Notes under the pieces: generated by a model
The model's input: the letters and a program-made list of their open reading frames with translations, nothing else
What the model was told of the DNA's origin: nothing
The model's database searches: none
In this document: positions 1-7,784 of the stretch, one piece after another
How the letters are laid out: every line of letters begins with the position of its first letter
Position numbering within the stretch: position 1 is the first letter of the stretch
Translations under genes and position numbers: made by a program
Source of the DNA: DASVCN01 sp040905665
Lineage (GTDB): Bacteria; Deinococcota; Deinococci; Deinococcales; Trueperaceae
DNA: 64,000 nucleotides
NCBI GenBank assembly: GCA_040905665.1
Contig: JBBDRD010000035.1
Coordinates: 186,001-250,000, forward strand
Direction: 5' to 3'

Positions 1-1
1 G

Positions 2-934
2 ATCTTCCTCGTCGAAGGGGAGGAAGAGGTGAGCTCCACGAACCTCGCACCCTTCGTGACAGCAAACAAGGAGCGCCTGGCGGCCGACGTCGTGCTCATC
101 TCGGACGGCGCCATGTTGGGCCCGGATAAACCGAGCCTCACCTACGGGTTGCGTGGCATCACCTATACCGAAGTGCAAGTTCGGGTCGCCGATCGTGACC
201 TTCACTCCGGAGCCTACGGTGGCGCAGTTCCGAACGCCATCAATGTTCTCGCCCGGATGATCGCGGCCCTGCACGACGACCAGGGCCGGGTGACAGTACC
301 TGGCTTTTACGACAAAGTACAGGCGATAAGCGAGCAGGAGCGTGCGGCTCTGGCCGAGCTGCCCTTCGACGATGAGCAGTTCCTGGGCAACGTGGGCGTG
401 ACAGCCAGTCCCGGTGAGGAGGGCTATAGCCTCATCGAGCGCATCTGGACCCGTCCCACGCTGGACGTGAACGGGATAGGCGGCGGCTTCCAGGGCGAGG
501 GCTCGAAAACGGTGATAGCCGCCAAGGCGATGGCGAAGATCTCCTGCCGGCTGGTTTCCGATCAGGAGCCCGTCGAGATTTTCGGTCTGCTCCGTGACCA
601 CCTCCTGGCGCTCGCGCCCGAAGGGGTGGAGGTCGAGGTAATCCACCTCAACGACGGCCGGCCCTGCGTTGTGTCGCTTGACGCGCCGGCACTCGTCACC
701 GCCGGCGACGCTGTGGAGGCGGTTTGGGGCAAGCGGCCGGCTTTCGTTAGGACAGGGGGGAGCATCCCGGTAGTAAGCACCTTTCAGGAGGTGCTAAACG
801 CCGACGTGGTCATGCTCGACATGGGCCTCGAGACCGACCGGGTTCATGCCCCCAACGAGCACTTCGCCCTCGACAACTACTACCGCGGCATTCACACCTC
901 GGCCGAACTTCTGCGGCGCCTGGCAAGCCGCTAA
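2..934 (+). CDS. M20-family metallopeptidase/dipeptidase, C-terminal part (5' end outside window)
   Basis: The reading frame is open from the first bases, and the first visible residues (FLVEGEEEVSSTNL) match the metal-binding region of M20 peptidases just after the catalytic core begins, so the true start lies upstream. The rest contains the lid/dimerisation domain and ends with HAPNEHFALDNYYRGI, the C-terminal signature carrying the last zinc-ligand histidine. The family hydrolyses dipeptides or deacylates amino acids in the cytosol; the substrate cannot be deduced. The stop lies 6 nt before smc, so the two may be co-transcribed. GTG at 29 is internal to the domain and is not a likely start. 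Confidence 0.88.
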   Translation: MFLVEGEEEVSSTNLAPFVTANKERLAADVVLISDGAMLGPDKPSLTYGLRGITYTEVQVRVADRDLHSGAYGGAVPNAINVLARMIAALHDDQGRVTVPGFYDKVQAISEQERAALAELPFDDEQFLGNVGVTASPGEEGYSLIERIWTRPTLDVNGIGGGFQGEGSKTVIAAKAMAKISCRLVSDQEPVEIFGLLRDHLLALAPEGVEVEVIHLNDGRPCVVSLDAPALVTAGDAVEAVWGKRPAFVRTGGSIPVVSTFQEVLNADVVMLDMGLETDRVHAPNEHFALDNYYRGIHTSAELLRRLASR

Positions 935-940
935 ACGCAG

Positions 941-3900
941 TTGCGCCTTACCGCACTCACCCTCCACGGCTTCAAGAGCTTCGGCAACCGAACCACGATC
1001 GAGTTCGCGCCGGGCATAAGCGCCATTGTCGGACCCAACGGCTCGGGCAAGAGCAACGTCATCGACGCACTCAAATGGGCGAGCGGCGGCGGCCGGGCGT
1101 CTGAGTTCCGGGCCGGGGAGAAGACCGACCTGATCTTCCATGGCGCCTCGGGCAAGCGCTCGTTGGGCTACGCCGAGGTAGAGCTGGAGCTACGCGACGA
1201 AAGGCACAAGGTCAACGTGTTTCGCAGCCTGCACCGAGACGGCAGCGGCAAGCTGCGGCTTAACGGCAAGAACGCCAGGTTCCTCGACATCGACGAGGAG
1301 CTGGCCGGAAGCGGACTGGGCAAGAGCGGCTTGGCGATCATCGGTCAAGGCGAAGTGAGCGGCGTGCTGATGGCCGATCCCTCGAAGTTGCTGCAGTACG
1401 TGGCCGAAGTTGCCGGCGTGGCGCGACTGGCCGGACGCAGGGAACAGACCGAGGAACGCCTGGGCACAGCGCGCTCGCACCTGGAGCGGCTCGAGGACCT
1501 GATGCAGGAGTTGGAGCGCCTGATCGCCAGGCTGCAAGAGGACGCGCAGGGAGCGAAGCGCCACGCCGAACTCAGCCGTGACTCGCTGCGCTTGCGCTAC
1601 ACCATCGCCAGGCTCCGCGAGTCGGGCCTGCGCTCCGAAATCGGGGCGCTGCGCGAGGATCGTGACAAGCTTCAGATCGAGGTCGAGGAGGCCCGCAACG
1701 GTATCGAGAAGGGGCGCGAGCAGATAGGCGCCGGCCGCCAGATTCAGGGTGAGGCTGAACGTGCCTACCGTGAAGCTATGGCGCAGAGTGAGGCGCGTCG
1801 GGGCGATGTACGGGTAGCGTCGGCCCGGCTCGAAAGTATCGAAGGCAGGTCGCGAGACCTCGAGCGGCAGGGCGAGGGCGTTGTGATGGAGCTGGCAACA
1901 CTTGAACAGCTCGAGCTGCCACAGGCGCCCGAAGTCGATGCTCTCGGATTGGCCGATGCCGAGCAGCAGGCGGAGGCCGATAGGCAGCGAACGATTTCCG
2001 AACGCTCTGCGGCAGAGGCCGAGGTTCGTTCGGCGCGAGATGAGCTGGAGAGGCTTCGGACGTCAGCCGCCCAGGCGGCGCAACAGAACGCAGCGCTGGA
2101 GAGCAGGCGGGAGGCGCTGCAGCGCGAGCTGGCAGAGCTCGACCGCCAGGCAATCGAGCTGGCCGGGCGAGGCGGTGACAACGACTCCTTGGAAAAACGG
2201 GAGGCGCGGGCCGACCAGTTGCGTGAGAACCAGAACGCCCTCGAGGTGGAGTTGGCCGCTCTACGCAGCAAACTGGAGGCGGCGCAAGCTGAGCACGCCA
2301 ACGCCCTGGCCGAGGCGCAGGCGCGGGAGCGGGCAGCTGAGCGCAGCCGCCAGGCGTTCGAAACACGTCGCGGCTACGCTCAAGGGCCCCGAAATGCTCT
2401 CGCAAGCGGAATTCCTGGCGTACACGGCTCGGTCGCCGACCTGTTGCGAGTCGCCGACGAGTTCCTCGAGGCGATGGGCGCGGCCTTGGGTCGCCGGATG
2501 GAGTATGTAGTCGTCGACAATGCCGTGACCGGGCAGCTAGTGCTCGATTCGGTGCGGAAATCGGGGGGCTTCGTAACCGTACTACCGCTGGATCTTATCG
2601 ACGCCCGCCCGGCCCAGCTTTCCGAGCGGCTTCGAGGCGAGCCCGGCGTGGTCGGGCTCGCCAGCGAACTTGTCGACGCTAACGAGCGCTTCAAAGGAAT
2701 CGTGTACCAGCTACTGGGAAGCACAATCGTAGTCCGCTCGATGCCAGAGGCCGTGGCACTTGCCCGCCGGGAACGATCCCGGCCCCGAATGGTCACACTC
2801 GAGGGCGACATCGTGGAGAGCTACGGCGCCATGAGTGGAGGACGACGCCAGGCGCAAGCCGGCGTCCTTGGCGCCGCCGCTGAACTCGAGGATGCCCAGG
2901 CCAGTGTCGAAGAGGCAGGCGAGCGGGCCAAGGACGCCGAGGCTGCCCTCCTAGAGTTGCAGAAGTCGGCTCGTGAACTGCTCGAGGCCGTGGCAAGCCG
3001 GCGAAGAGACCTCGATGACGCGCTACTCGAGCTTGCCGGCAGCCGTGAACGGGAAGCGGCCCGGAGGGAGCTGGAGGGGGAGCTCGAGCGTCGGCGCCAG
3101 CGTGCGCAAACCGAGTTGAACAGCCTAAGCGCGCCCGCCCAGGAAGTAGAGAGTGAGGGCCCGGAGCAGGCCCAAAATGCGTTGCAGAAGAGTGAGACCA
3201 GCCTCGAGAAGCGCCGGCTCGCAGTTGAGGAGCGCCAGCGGCAGGTGGCCGAGTGCCGCCAAGCGCGGCTGGTCGCCGACGAGCGACGACAGGCATTCGA
3301 GGCCGCGCTGACTCAGTACCAGCGTGACGTGGAGCGGCGCGAGTCTCTCATCAAGAAACGGGAATCGTTACTGACAGAGCTCGCACGGTCCTCCGGCGAG
3401 AAGATCCAGGCGGAGGGCGCCTTGCAGGAAGCGAAGGCGGCCGTGCCGGCCGACCTGGGACAGAAGGAGCAGGCGTATCGCGCCGCTGCGAAAGCGCTTG
3501 CCGACCTGGAGTCGCAGCTGGCGCAGCTTGGCGAAGCGCAGGCGAGCAGGGGAGAGGCGCTCGAACGAATCAACCTGACCCTGGCTCGCCGCGAGGCCGC
3601 CTGGGAGCTGGCCGGCGAGGAGCTCGCTGCCTTTCCAGCCGGGATCCCAACGCTCGATGGCGCGGAGCGCACCCTCCGCTCACAACTGGCCGAGGCTACT
3701 GCCGAGCTGGAGGCGATGGGTGCGGTGAACCACCGCGCCGCCCTCGAGCTCGAGCAGGAGGAGGAGCGACTGGCGGTGCTGCGGGCCGAGGCCGACAAGG
3801 CGCTCCAGGCGATCGAGGAGCTGGCGTCGACACTGGAGAGGTTGGACAACGAGACCACGACCAGGCTCGAGGCCGGCGTGGCGGTTCTGCGTGAGGGCTT

Positions 3901-4336
3901 CCGCCGGCACGTCATCGAGCTCTTTGGCGATAGCGCCCTTTCTGACATCGAGGTTGAGCGCGAGGAGAGCCGCCCGGTGGGGCTTCGCATCCGGCTGCAG
4001 CCGCCGGGCAAGCAGACGCGCCAACTCAATCTGTTGTCGGTGGGAGAACGGACAATGGGCGCGATGGCGTTCCTGTTCGCGTTGATGTCGGGCAGTGGTG
4101 GGCAAGGTCTGCCGGTCGCGGTTCTCGACGAGGTGGACGCTCCACTGGACGAGGCGAACATCCGCCGTTACTGCGACTTCCTAACTCGACTCGCAAAGCG
4201 GGGTACGCAGTTCATCCTCATCACCCATCAGAAGGCCACGTTCGAGGTGGCCGACGTGATGTGGGGCGTGACGACCGAGCAGGGCGTAAGCCGAGTCTTC
4301 TCGATCGCGCGCACCGAAGCCGCCGCCGTTGGTTGA
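941..4336 (+). CDS. smc: Chromosome segregation protein SMC
   Basis: This 1131-aa protein has the full SMC layout. The N-terminal ATPase half has Walker A GPNGSGKS at residues 31-38 and a Q-loop near Q136. Two long coiled coils, rich in Glu, Arg, Ala and Gln, flank a hinge at about 490-635. The C-terminal half has the ABC signature near 1032-1037 and Walker B VAVLDEVDAP at about 1059-1068. SMC dimers compact and individualise the chromosome with ScpA/ScpB, which are not in this window. The signature reads LSVGE where most SMCs have LSGGE. The start is TTG, 6 nt after the upstream stop, without a clear ribosome site, and the first residues MRLTALTLHGFKSF are canonical. It overlaps the next gene by 8 nt. 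Confidence 0.96.
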   Translation: MRLTALTLHGFKSFGNRTTIEFAPGISAIVGPNGSGKSNVIDALKWASGGGRASEFRAGEKTDLIFHGASGKRSLGYAEVELELRDERHKVNVFRSLHRDGSGKLRLNGKNARFLDIDEELAGSGLGKSGLAIIGQGEVSGVLMADPSKLLQYVAEVAGVARLAGRREQTEERLGTARSHLERLEDLMQELERLIARLQEDAQGAKRHAELSRDSLRLRYTIARLRESGLRSEIGALREDRDKLQIEVEEARNGIEKGREQIGAGRQIQGEAERAYREAMAQSEARRGDVRVASARLESIEGRSRDLERQGEGVVMELATLEQLELPQAPEVDALGLADAEQQAEADRQRTISERSAAEAEVRSARDELERLRTSAAQAAQQNAALESRREALQRELAELDRQAIELAGRGGDNDSLEKREARADQLRENQNALEVELAALRSKLEAAQAEHANALAEAQARERAAERSRQAFETRRGYAQGPRNALASGIPGVHGSVADLLRVADEFLEAMGAALGRRMEYVVVDNAVTGQLVLDSVRKSGGFVTVLPLDLIDARPAQLSERLRGEPGVVGLASELVDANERFKGIVYQLLGSTIVVRSMPEAVALARRERSRPRMVTLEGDIVESYGAMSGGRRQAQAGVLGAAAELEDAQASVEEAGERAKDAEAALLELQKSARELLEAVASRRRDLDDALLELAGSREREAARRELEGELERRRQRAQTELNSLSAPAQEVESEGPEQAQNALQKSETSLEKRRLAVEERQRQVAECRQARLVADERRQAFEAALTQYQRDVERRESLIKKRESLLTELARSSGEKIQAEGALQEAKAAVPADLGQKEQAYRAAAKALADLESQLAQLGEAQASRGEALERINLTLARREAAWELAGEELAAFPAGIPTLDGAERTLRSQLAEATAELEAMGAVNHRAALELEQEEERLAVLRAEADKALQAIEELASTLERLDNETTTRLEAGVAVLREGFRRHVIELFGDSALSDIEVEREESRPVGLRIRLQPPGKQTRQLNLLSVGERTMGAMAFLFALMSGSGGQGLPVAVLDEVDAPLDEANIRRYCDFLTRLAKRGTQFILITHQKATFEVADVMWGVTTEQGVSRVFSIARTEAAAVG

Positions 4337-5120
4337 GGTGGGGACGCACTTCCCCGACGCGTTGCGCATCGAACGCCGAGGCGTCATTTCCTCGACTCAG
4401 GATGCGTTGCGCACTGAACTCGAGGCTGGGCGCGACGTTCACGGCCTTCTGGTTCGTGCGGAGGCGCAGACCAAAGGAAAGGGCCGCCAGGAACGGCAGT
4501 GGTTGAGCGGCCCGGGGGGCTCGTACCAGACGGTGGCGGTACGTGACGACCAGGGGGAGCTCAGGTCCGGCCGAGTACCGTTGGCTATAGCGGTGGGAAT
4601 TGCCGAGAGTTTCCTCCAACGTGGCGAGAAGTTGATGCTGAAGTGGCCCAACGACCTCTACCGTCCTCGCGACGCGCCCGCGGGGAGCACTCCGCGCGGG
4701 GCAAAGGGCGCCAGGAAAGGACAGCCGTATGGGAGTCTGCCGGGAAAAGTGGGAGGAATCCTCTGCGAACACCTGCGTGGGCATCTATTGGTGGGGGTAG
4801 GCATCAACGTTCGCAATGAGCTACCAAAGGACGCGGCAGCGTTCGCAAATCTCAGGGTAGAAGATGTTTCGAACATTGTTCTGGGCGGGATCCGCAGCGG
4901 GCTCACCACGGTACTTCCGGATCCGCAACTTCCGGCCCGCTTCGCGCGTCACGACCTGCTTCTCGGCCGCTCGCTGGTGGTTCAGGAGGGCGAAAGGCGG
5001 TTACTGGGACGGGCCGCCGGAGTAAGTTCGGAGGGCTGCCTCGTCCTCGCGACCGAGGCAGGACAGATAGAAACGTGTAGCGGCCGCATCGTCGAAATCG
5101 AAGCGGCCGCCTACCAGTAA
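4329..5120 (+). CDS. birA: Biotin--[acetyl-CoA carboxylase] ligase, class I without HTH domain
   Basis: 263 aa. Biotin-protein ligase motifs appear in order: SSTQDA at 21-26, the biotinyl-AMP loop region KGKGRQERQW at 49-58 (the GRGRRGR equivalent), KWPNDLY at 105-111, GKVGGILCE at 139-147 and GVGINV further on. It activates biotin with ATP and transfers it to a lysine of carboxylase carrier domains. There is no N-terminal winged helix, so no repressor function is expected. An insertion of about 27 residues (112-138), rich in Pro, Gly and Arg, separates KWPNDLY from the GK motif, where most relatives have only a few residues. The start is TTG overlapping the smc stop; GTG at 4338 is an alternative. 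Confidence 0.92.
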   Translation: MVEVGTHFPDALRIERRGVISSTQDALRTELEAGRDVHGLLVRAEAQTKGKGRQERQWLSGPGGSYQTVAVRDDQGELRSGRVPLAIAVGIAESFLQRGEKLMLKWPNDLYRPRDAPAGSTPRGAKGARKGQPYGSLPGKVGGILCEHLRGHLLVGVGINVRNELPKDAAAFANLRVEDVSNIVLGGIRSGLTTVLPDPQLPARFARHDLLLGRSLVVQEGERRLLGRAAGVSSEGCLVLATEAGQIETCSGRIVEIEAAAYQ

Positions 5121-5137
5121 CGTTCTCGAGCTTCTGT

Positions 5138-5377
5138 TCAGGAGGGCCCGACTGCTTCCACGTCCTCCTCGTTGACGTTCAGCACGCCCTCTTTGGTCTC
5201 GAGAACGAGCTTCTGATAGACCTCGTTGCGACGCAGGAGGTAGCCGCTGAGCAGGCTGCCGCGGGCCACGCGGCGGTAACCACGGCCGGCAAGCCATACG
5301 TAGCTGTCGCGTGTCAATCGATAATTACTGCTAGTCCTGGCGGCGCCAGGAAAGCCCTTCGGGGGCATCGTATTCAT
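5138..5377 (-). CDS. Small conserved-looking hypothetical protein
   Basis: 79 aa, convergent with the biotin ligase gene. I do not recognise it. The C-terminal 55 residues (from LTRDSYVWLAGRGYRR to NVNEEDVEAV) look like a small mixed alpha/beta domain, and codon third positions are G/C-rich as in neighbouring real genes. The first 15 residues are Pro/Gly-rich and less convincing. A second frame starting 10 nt upstream gives 17 plausible residues (MVYEYDAPEGLSWRRQD) before a stop, so the N-terminus may be frameshifted. A weak GGAAG lies about 9 nt upstream of the ATG. Confidence 0.45.
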   Translation of the reverse strand: MNTMPPKGFPGAARTSSNYRLTRDSYVWLAGRGYRRVARGSLLSGYLLRRNEVYQKLVLETKEGVLNVNEEDVEAVGPS

Positions 5378-5586
5378 ACACCATCACTTCCGCTCTCGAA
5401 AGATCGAGTATTTGATTAGAACGACACGAGTTTATCGCCGCAGCCAGTCGCTCCACAGAGACATTTGTCCCACCTACGAATCTGCGTCACACTGAGTGAA
5501 CTGCGCGGGTTGAGATAGGGAAGAGCGCGTTCACAGCAACCGGAATAAGGACCACGTTGTTGTATCTTGGTGGGAAGAAAATAGCG

Positions 5587-5601
5587 CACCCGAAGTGGGT
5601 G
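5587..5601. promoter_or_regulatory. Candidate CsoR operator upstream of copZ
   Basis: Perfect inverted repeat CACCC-GAAGT-GGGTG, 28 nt before the copZ start. CsoR family operators are GC-rich pseudo-palindromes with CCC/GGG arms around a short centre, and the matching regulator is encoded one gene downstream. An AT-rich stretch with a possible -10 (around 5578-5585) overlaps the upstream edge, where a bound repressor would block transcription. The operator role is inferred. Confidence 0.5.
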
Positions 5602-5629
5602 TGGTGAATGCGACACCAAGGGAGTCGGC

Positions 5630-5842
5630 ATGACCCAGTTGAAAATTACCGGAATGACCTGCGGACACTGTCAGAGCGCAGTCGAGTCGGCATTGAAATC
5701 CGTCTCGGGCGCCGAGGGTGTGCGCGTCGATTTGGCACAAGGAACCGCCGTGATCGAGGGCGATGCGAGCGTAGCGGCGCTGGTGGCCGCTGTCGAAGAG
5801 GAAGGTTACCAGGCGTCGGCGACGAGCGCCGCCGGAGATTGA
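5630..5842 (+). CDS. copZ: Copper chaperone, heavy-metal-associated (HMA) domain protein
   Basis: A 70-aa single HMA domain with metal-binding motif GMTCGHC (Cys11 and Cys14) and the expected beta-alpha-beta-beta-alpha-beta length. CopZ carries Cu(I) in the cytosol to a copper-exporting P-type ATPase or regulator. No such ATPase is in this window, so the partner is elsewhere or lost. AAGGGAG at 5619-5625 gives a good ribosome site. It is followed 80 nt later by csoR in the same orientation, the usual copper-resistance pairing, and is probably derepressed by copper through the palindrome upstream. Confidence 0.92.
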   Translation: MTQLKITGMTCGHCQSAVESALKSVSGAEGVRVDLAQGTAVIEGDASVAALVAAVEEEGYQASATSAAGD

Positions 5843-5922
5843 GCGGTGGTGTAGAGCAAGTCGTGTCGTGTACTTCGAATCCTCTCGACCGCCTGTCATT
5901 TTGAGCTGATGGAGACGCGCTG

Positions 5923-6264
5923 ATGGACCAATCGGAAGTTGTGACCAAGGAGGCGGCCGGAAGCATTCCGGCCGCCCATGATTCGGACTGCCTTCACCTT
6001 GACGACGAGACCCGCAAGGATTCGGTGCGGCGCCTCAAGGGCGCCCGCGGCCACCTGGAGGGCGTTCTGCGCATGCTCGAGGACCCGGACGTCTACTGCG
6101 TCGACGTGATGAAGCAGCTCAGCGCGGTTCAGGGAGCGATCAGCAAAGTCAATGAGAAGGTGTTGCGCTCGCATATCCGCGATCACGTCTCGACGGCGAT
6201 CCTTCGCGGAGACACCGAGCACATGGTCGATGAGCTGATGGAGGCCCTCAAGTACCGGGGGTGA
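5923..6264 (+). CDS. csoR: CsoR-family metal-sensing repressor with Cys-His-His ligands
   Basis: 113 aa, all-helical DUF156/CsoR fold. The ligand positions read Cys59, His84 and His88 with the family spacing (25 and 4). Mycobacterium CsoR has Cys-His-Cys; the Cys-His-His set is known from Thermus thermophilus CsoR and resembles part of the RcnR set. An N-terminal extension of about 30 residues carries extra His and Cys (HDSDCLH, 19-25). It should repress copZ and itself until Cu(I) binds. Copper is the likely signal given copZ, but Zn, Ni or Co response cannot be excluded. The start ATG at 5923 follows TGATGGAGACGCGCTG, giving a GGAG site. Confidence 0.9.
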   Translation: MDQSEVVTKEAAGSIPAAHDSDCLHLDDETRKDSVRRLKGARGHLEGVLRMLEDPDVYCVDVMKQLSAVQGAISKVNEKVLRSHIRDHVSTAILRGDTEHMVDELMEALKYRG

Positions 6265-6610
6265 CCTTCAGGTCCATGACCAAGCGCAGGCCAGCGTCCA
6301 CCTGCGCCATGAGGTCTGGTTGGATCCGCCCGACGCGCTCCGTTAGGTAGTTTTCATCGAGTGTCACCACCTGCGTCACGTTTGCTACGGAATCTTTCGG
6401 CAAGCCGGTAGCCACCTCGGGAATCAGAGCGTTCCCAGGGGCATCGAGCAGCCGCAGGTTCGACGTCAAGACTACGCATAGTATGGTGCGTAGCCGGCTG
6501 CGGTTGAATGCATCAGACTGAACGACAAGCACAGGTCGCCGGAAACCGGGCTCGGAGCCGCGTGGCTCCTCCAGATCGGCCCACCATACTTCACGGCGCT
6601 GGACTACCAC
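6248..6610 (-). CDS. mazF: MazF/PemK-family endoribonuclease toxin
   Basis: A 120-aa PemK/MazF fold. It has the N-terminal RREVWWADLEEPRGSEPG stretch, the RRPVLVVQSDAFNRSRL core with the conserved Arg and RPVLVV strand, and a LTSNLRLLDAPGN segment. MazF toxins cleave mRNA in the ribosome or free, at short sequence motifs. It appears intact. It starts with GTG inside the last codons of its antitoxin gene (overlap 7 nt), giving the antitoxin-first order typical of these loci. Its 3' end overlaps the csoR 3' end convergently by 17 nt. Confidence 0.9.
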   Translation of the reverse strand: MVVQRREVWWADLEEPRGSEPGFRRPVLVVQSDAFNRSRLRTILCVVLTSNLRLLDAPGNALIPEVATGLPKDSVANVTQVVTLDENYLTERVGRIQPDLMAQVDAGLRLVMDLKVTPGT

Positions 6611-6840
6611 TCCGTCGGTCGCAGAGATCTGCCTTGGCTGCGTCGTAGGGCGGGGTCGACGCCACTGTCTTCCTCACCCAAGATATCGTTGAGCCTGTCC
6701 GTTACGTCCTGATGTCGATGTTTGGCCAGATACTCCTCGACGGCACGGGCGTAGAGTTGGCTTCTGGACATTCCAAGGCGCTCCGCTAAGGCGTCAGCGG
6801 ACTCAAAGAGCCCGTCTGGAAGAGAGATTGCCGTTTTCAT
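6604..6840 (-). CDS. MazE-like ribbon-helix-helix antitoxin
   Basis: 78 aa starting MKTAISLPDGLFESAD: a ribbon-helix-helix DNA-binding N-terminus with an RSQLYARAVEEYL helix, followed by an acidic tail (ILGEEDSGVDP) that would wrap the toxin. Translation from the upstream ATG at 6954 would add unrelated residues. ATG 6840 is preferred because a TATACT -10 box lies only 6 nt upstream (6847-6852), giving a leaderless message. A perfect palindrome TACCGCGGTA (6851-6860) overlaps that box and is a likely autoregulatory operator. Confidence 0.85.
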   Translation of the reverse strand: MKTAISLPDGLFESADALAERLGMSRSQLYARAVEEYLAKHRHQDVTDRLNDILGEEDSGVDPALRRSQGRSLRPTEW

Positions 6841-6850
6841 ACCGTGAGTA

Positions 6851-6860
6851 TACCGCGGTA
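6851..6860. promoter_or_regulatory. Candidate autoregulatory operator of first mazEF locus
   Basis: Perfect 10-bp palindrome TACCGCGGTA overlapping the -10 box (minus-strand TATACT at 6852-6847) of the antitoxin gene. Ribbon-helix-helix antitoxins bind short palindromes at this position; the binding itself is inferred. Confidence 0.4.
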
Positions 6861-6967
6861 AGACCATTGCCGCGAGCGCTCTGACAAGCATTCTCGATGA
6901 TGTCTTCGTATTTGCCCAGAGCGGGCGAACATCCAACTGGATCAGCTGTAACACAACAAAGAGGAAC

Positions 6968-6982
6968 GAGTGTAGTACACTC
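6968..6982. promoter_or_regulatory. Palindromic operator/leaderless promoter of second mazEF locus
   Basis: Perfect inverted repeat GAGTGTA-G-TACACTC. Its right arm contains the -10 box TACACT (6976-6981), which stands 7 nt before the ATG of the antitoxin gene. This fits an antitoxin-bound autoregulatory site on a leaderless transcript. Confidence 0.5.
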
Positions 6983-6988
6983 CATAGT

Positions 6989-7216
6989 ATGAGTCAGCAG
7001 AAACTGAGTGTCTCCGTCCCGTCATCGTTGGCAAGGTTCGTGGACGAGTACAAGAGCGAGCACAACCTCAAAACGAAGAGTGGTGTCGTCGAACGAGCAC
7101 TGGAAGTTCTCCGCGAGCAGGAACTCGAACGTGCGTACGCTCAGGCCTCGCAAGAAACGGATCCCGTGTGGGAGGTGACAACCGGGGACGGTCTAACGGA
7201 CGAAGACTGGTCATGA
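6989..7216 (+). CDS. Ribbon-helix-helix antitoxin of the second mazEF locus
   Basis: 75 aa. The N-terminal strand KLSVSVPSSLARFVDEYKSE, followed by the KSGVVERALEVLREQELERAYAQ helices, is typical of MazE/CopG-type antitoxins, with an acidic toxin-binding tail ending GDGLTDEDWS. A leaderless promoter and palindrome lie directly upstream. The stop overlaps the ATG of the partner toxin gene (ATGA), but that toxin gene is broken, so this antitoxin is now probably an orphan. It is divergent from the first mazEF locus across 148 bp. Confidence 0.85.
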   Translation: MSQQKLSVSVPSSLARFVDEYKSEHNLKTKSGVVERALEVLREQELERAYAQASQETDPVWEVTTGDGLTDEDWS

Positions 7217-7523
7217 CACGGCGCGACATCTACTACGCAGACCTCGGCCCCAGCATCGGCAGTGAGGCTAACAAGCGCCGGCCTTGCCTGATCGTTTCGA
7301 ACGACGCCAACAATCGCAGTGGCAGCCACTTACCAGCAACGTGAAACGGGTATACCCGTTCGAGGTTCTCCTCGCGACGGAACTCGGACGTCCAAGCAAG
7401 GTCCAGGCCAGTCAGGTTCGTACCATCAGCAAACAGCGCCTCGAGGGAGTCCCCCTGGCCAGGGTTGACACCAAGATCATGCATCTCGTTGACGAAGCGC
7501 TCCGCCTGCATCTGGGAGTGTAG
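7213..7523 (+). pseudogene. MazF toxin gene disrupted by deletion and frameshift
   Basis: Frame 1 from ATG 7213 gives MTRRDIYYADLGPSIGSEAN..KRRPCLIVSNDANNRSG, the N-terminal third of MazF, then hits TGA at 7342. The C-terminal two thirds (PLTSNVKRVYPFEVLL to LVDEALRLHLGV) continue in another frame from about 7326 to 7523. Compared with intact MazF proteins, several residues between NNR and PLTSNV are missing at the junction near 7317-7326, so a small out-of-frame deletion is the simplest explanation. No functional toxin is expected. A sequencing error is possible but would have to remove about five codons as well as shift the frame. Confidence 0.85.
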
Positions 7524-7754
7524 GGGCCGGTGCCGACTTTCGTGCCCACTCGTCAGCCGGAACCCATACTCGGCACCCGAATCTTGGAGTTCGAAGCCAG
7601 GAGCGACCTCCAGGTGGTGGAGCGCCTGGCTGACGGGCTCGGCACGCACAGCCGGGAGAAGCTGGCGGAAGATCTGGGCCTGAGCGTGGCGCGCGTACTC
7701 GATCTCAGCGGTATCAAGAGCAGCACTTCCCACGAGCGCAAAAAATGTTGGGTG

Positions 7755-7780
7755 GGAATGATAAGTGGTATTATCATTCC
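7755..7780. other. Perfect palindrome with Xer/dif-like geometry
   Basis: Arms GGAATGATAA (7755-7764) and TTATCATTCC (7771-7780) flank a 6-bp centre GTGGTA. The ATAA-6 nt-TTAT core and the 10-11 bp arms match the layout of XerC/XerD recombination sites, although the outer arms do not match the common dif consensus. The 14-mer covering the last centre bases and right arm recurs at 14734-14747, just upstream of a tyrosine recombinase. A hairpin terminator is the alternative: TCTTTC follows, but the stem is unusually AT-rich for this genome. Confidence 0.4.
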
Positions 7781-7784
7781 TCTT

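Noticed and set aside
5416..5631. Minus-strand 71-codon frame with several cysteines upstream of copZ
   Set aside because: It spans the copZ promoter and operator, has poor third-position GC and no ribosome site; treated as non-coding.
7755..7780. Palindrome as an ordinary intrinsic terminator
   Set aside because: Not fully excluded, but the stem is mostly A-T in a GC-rich genome and the ATAA-N6-TTAT core fits a recombination site better; reported as such with low confidence.
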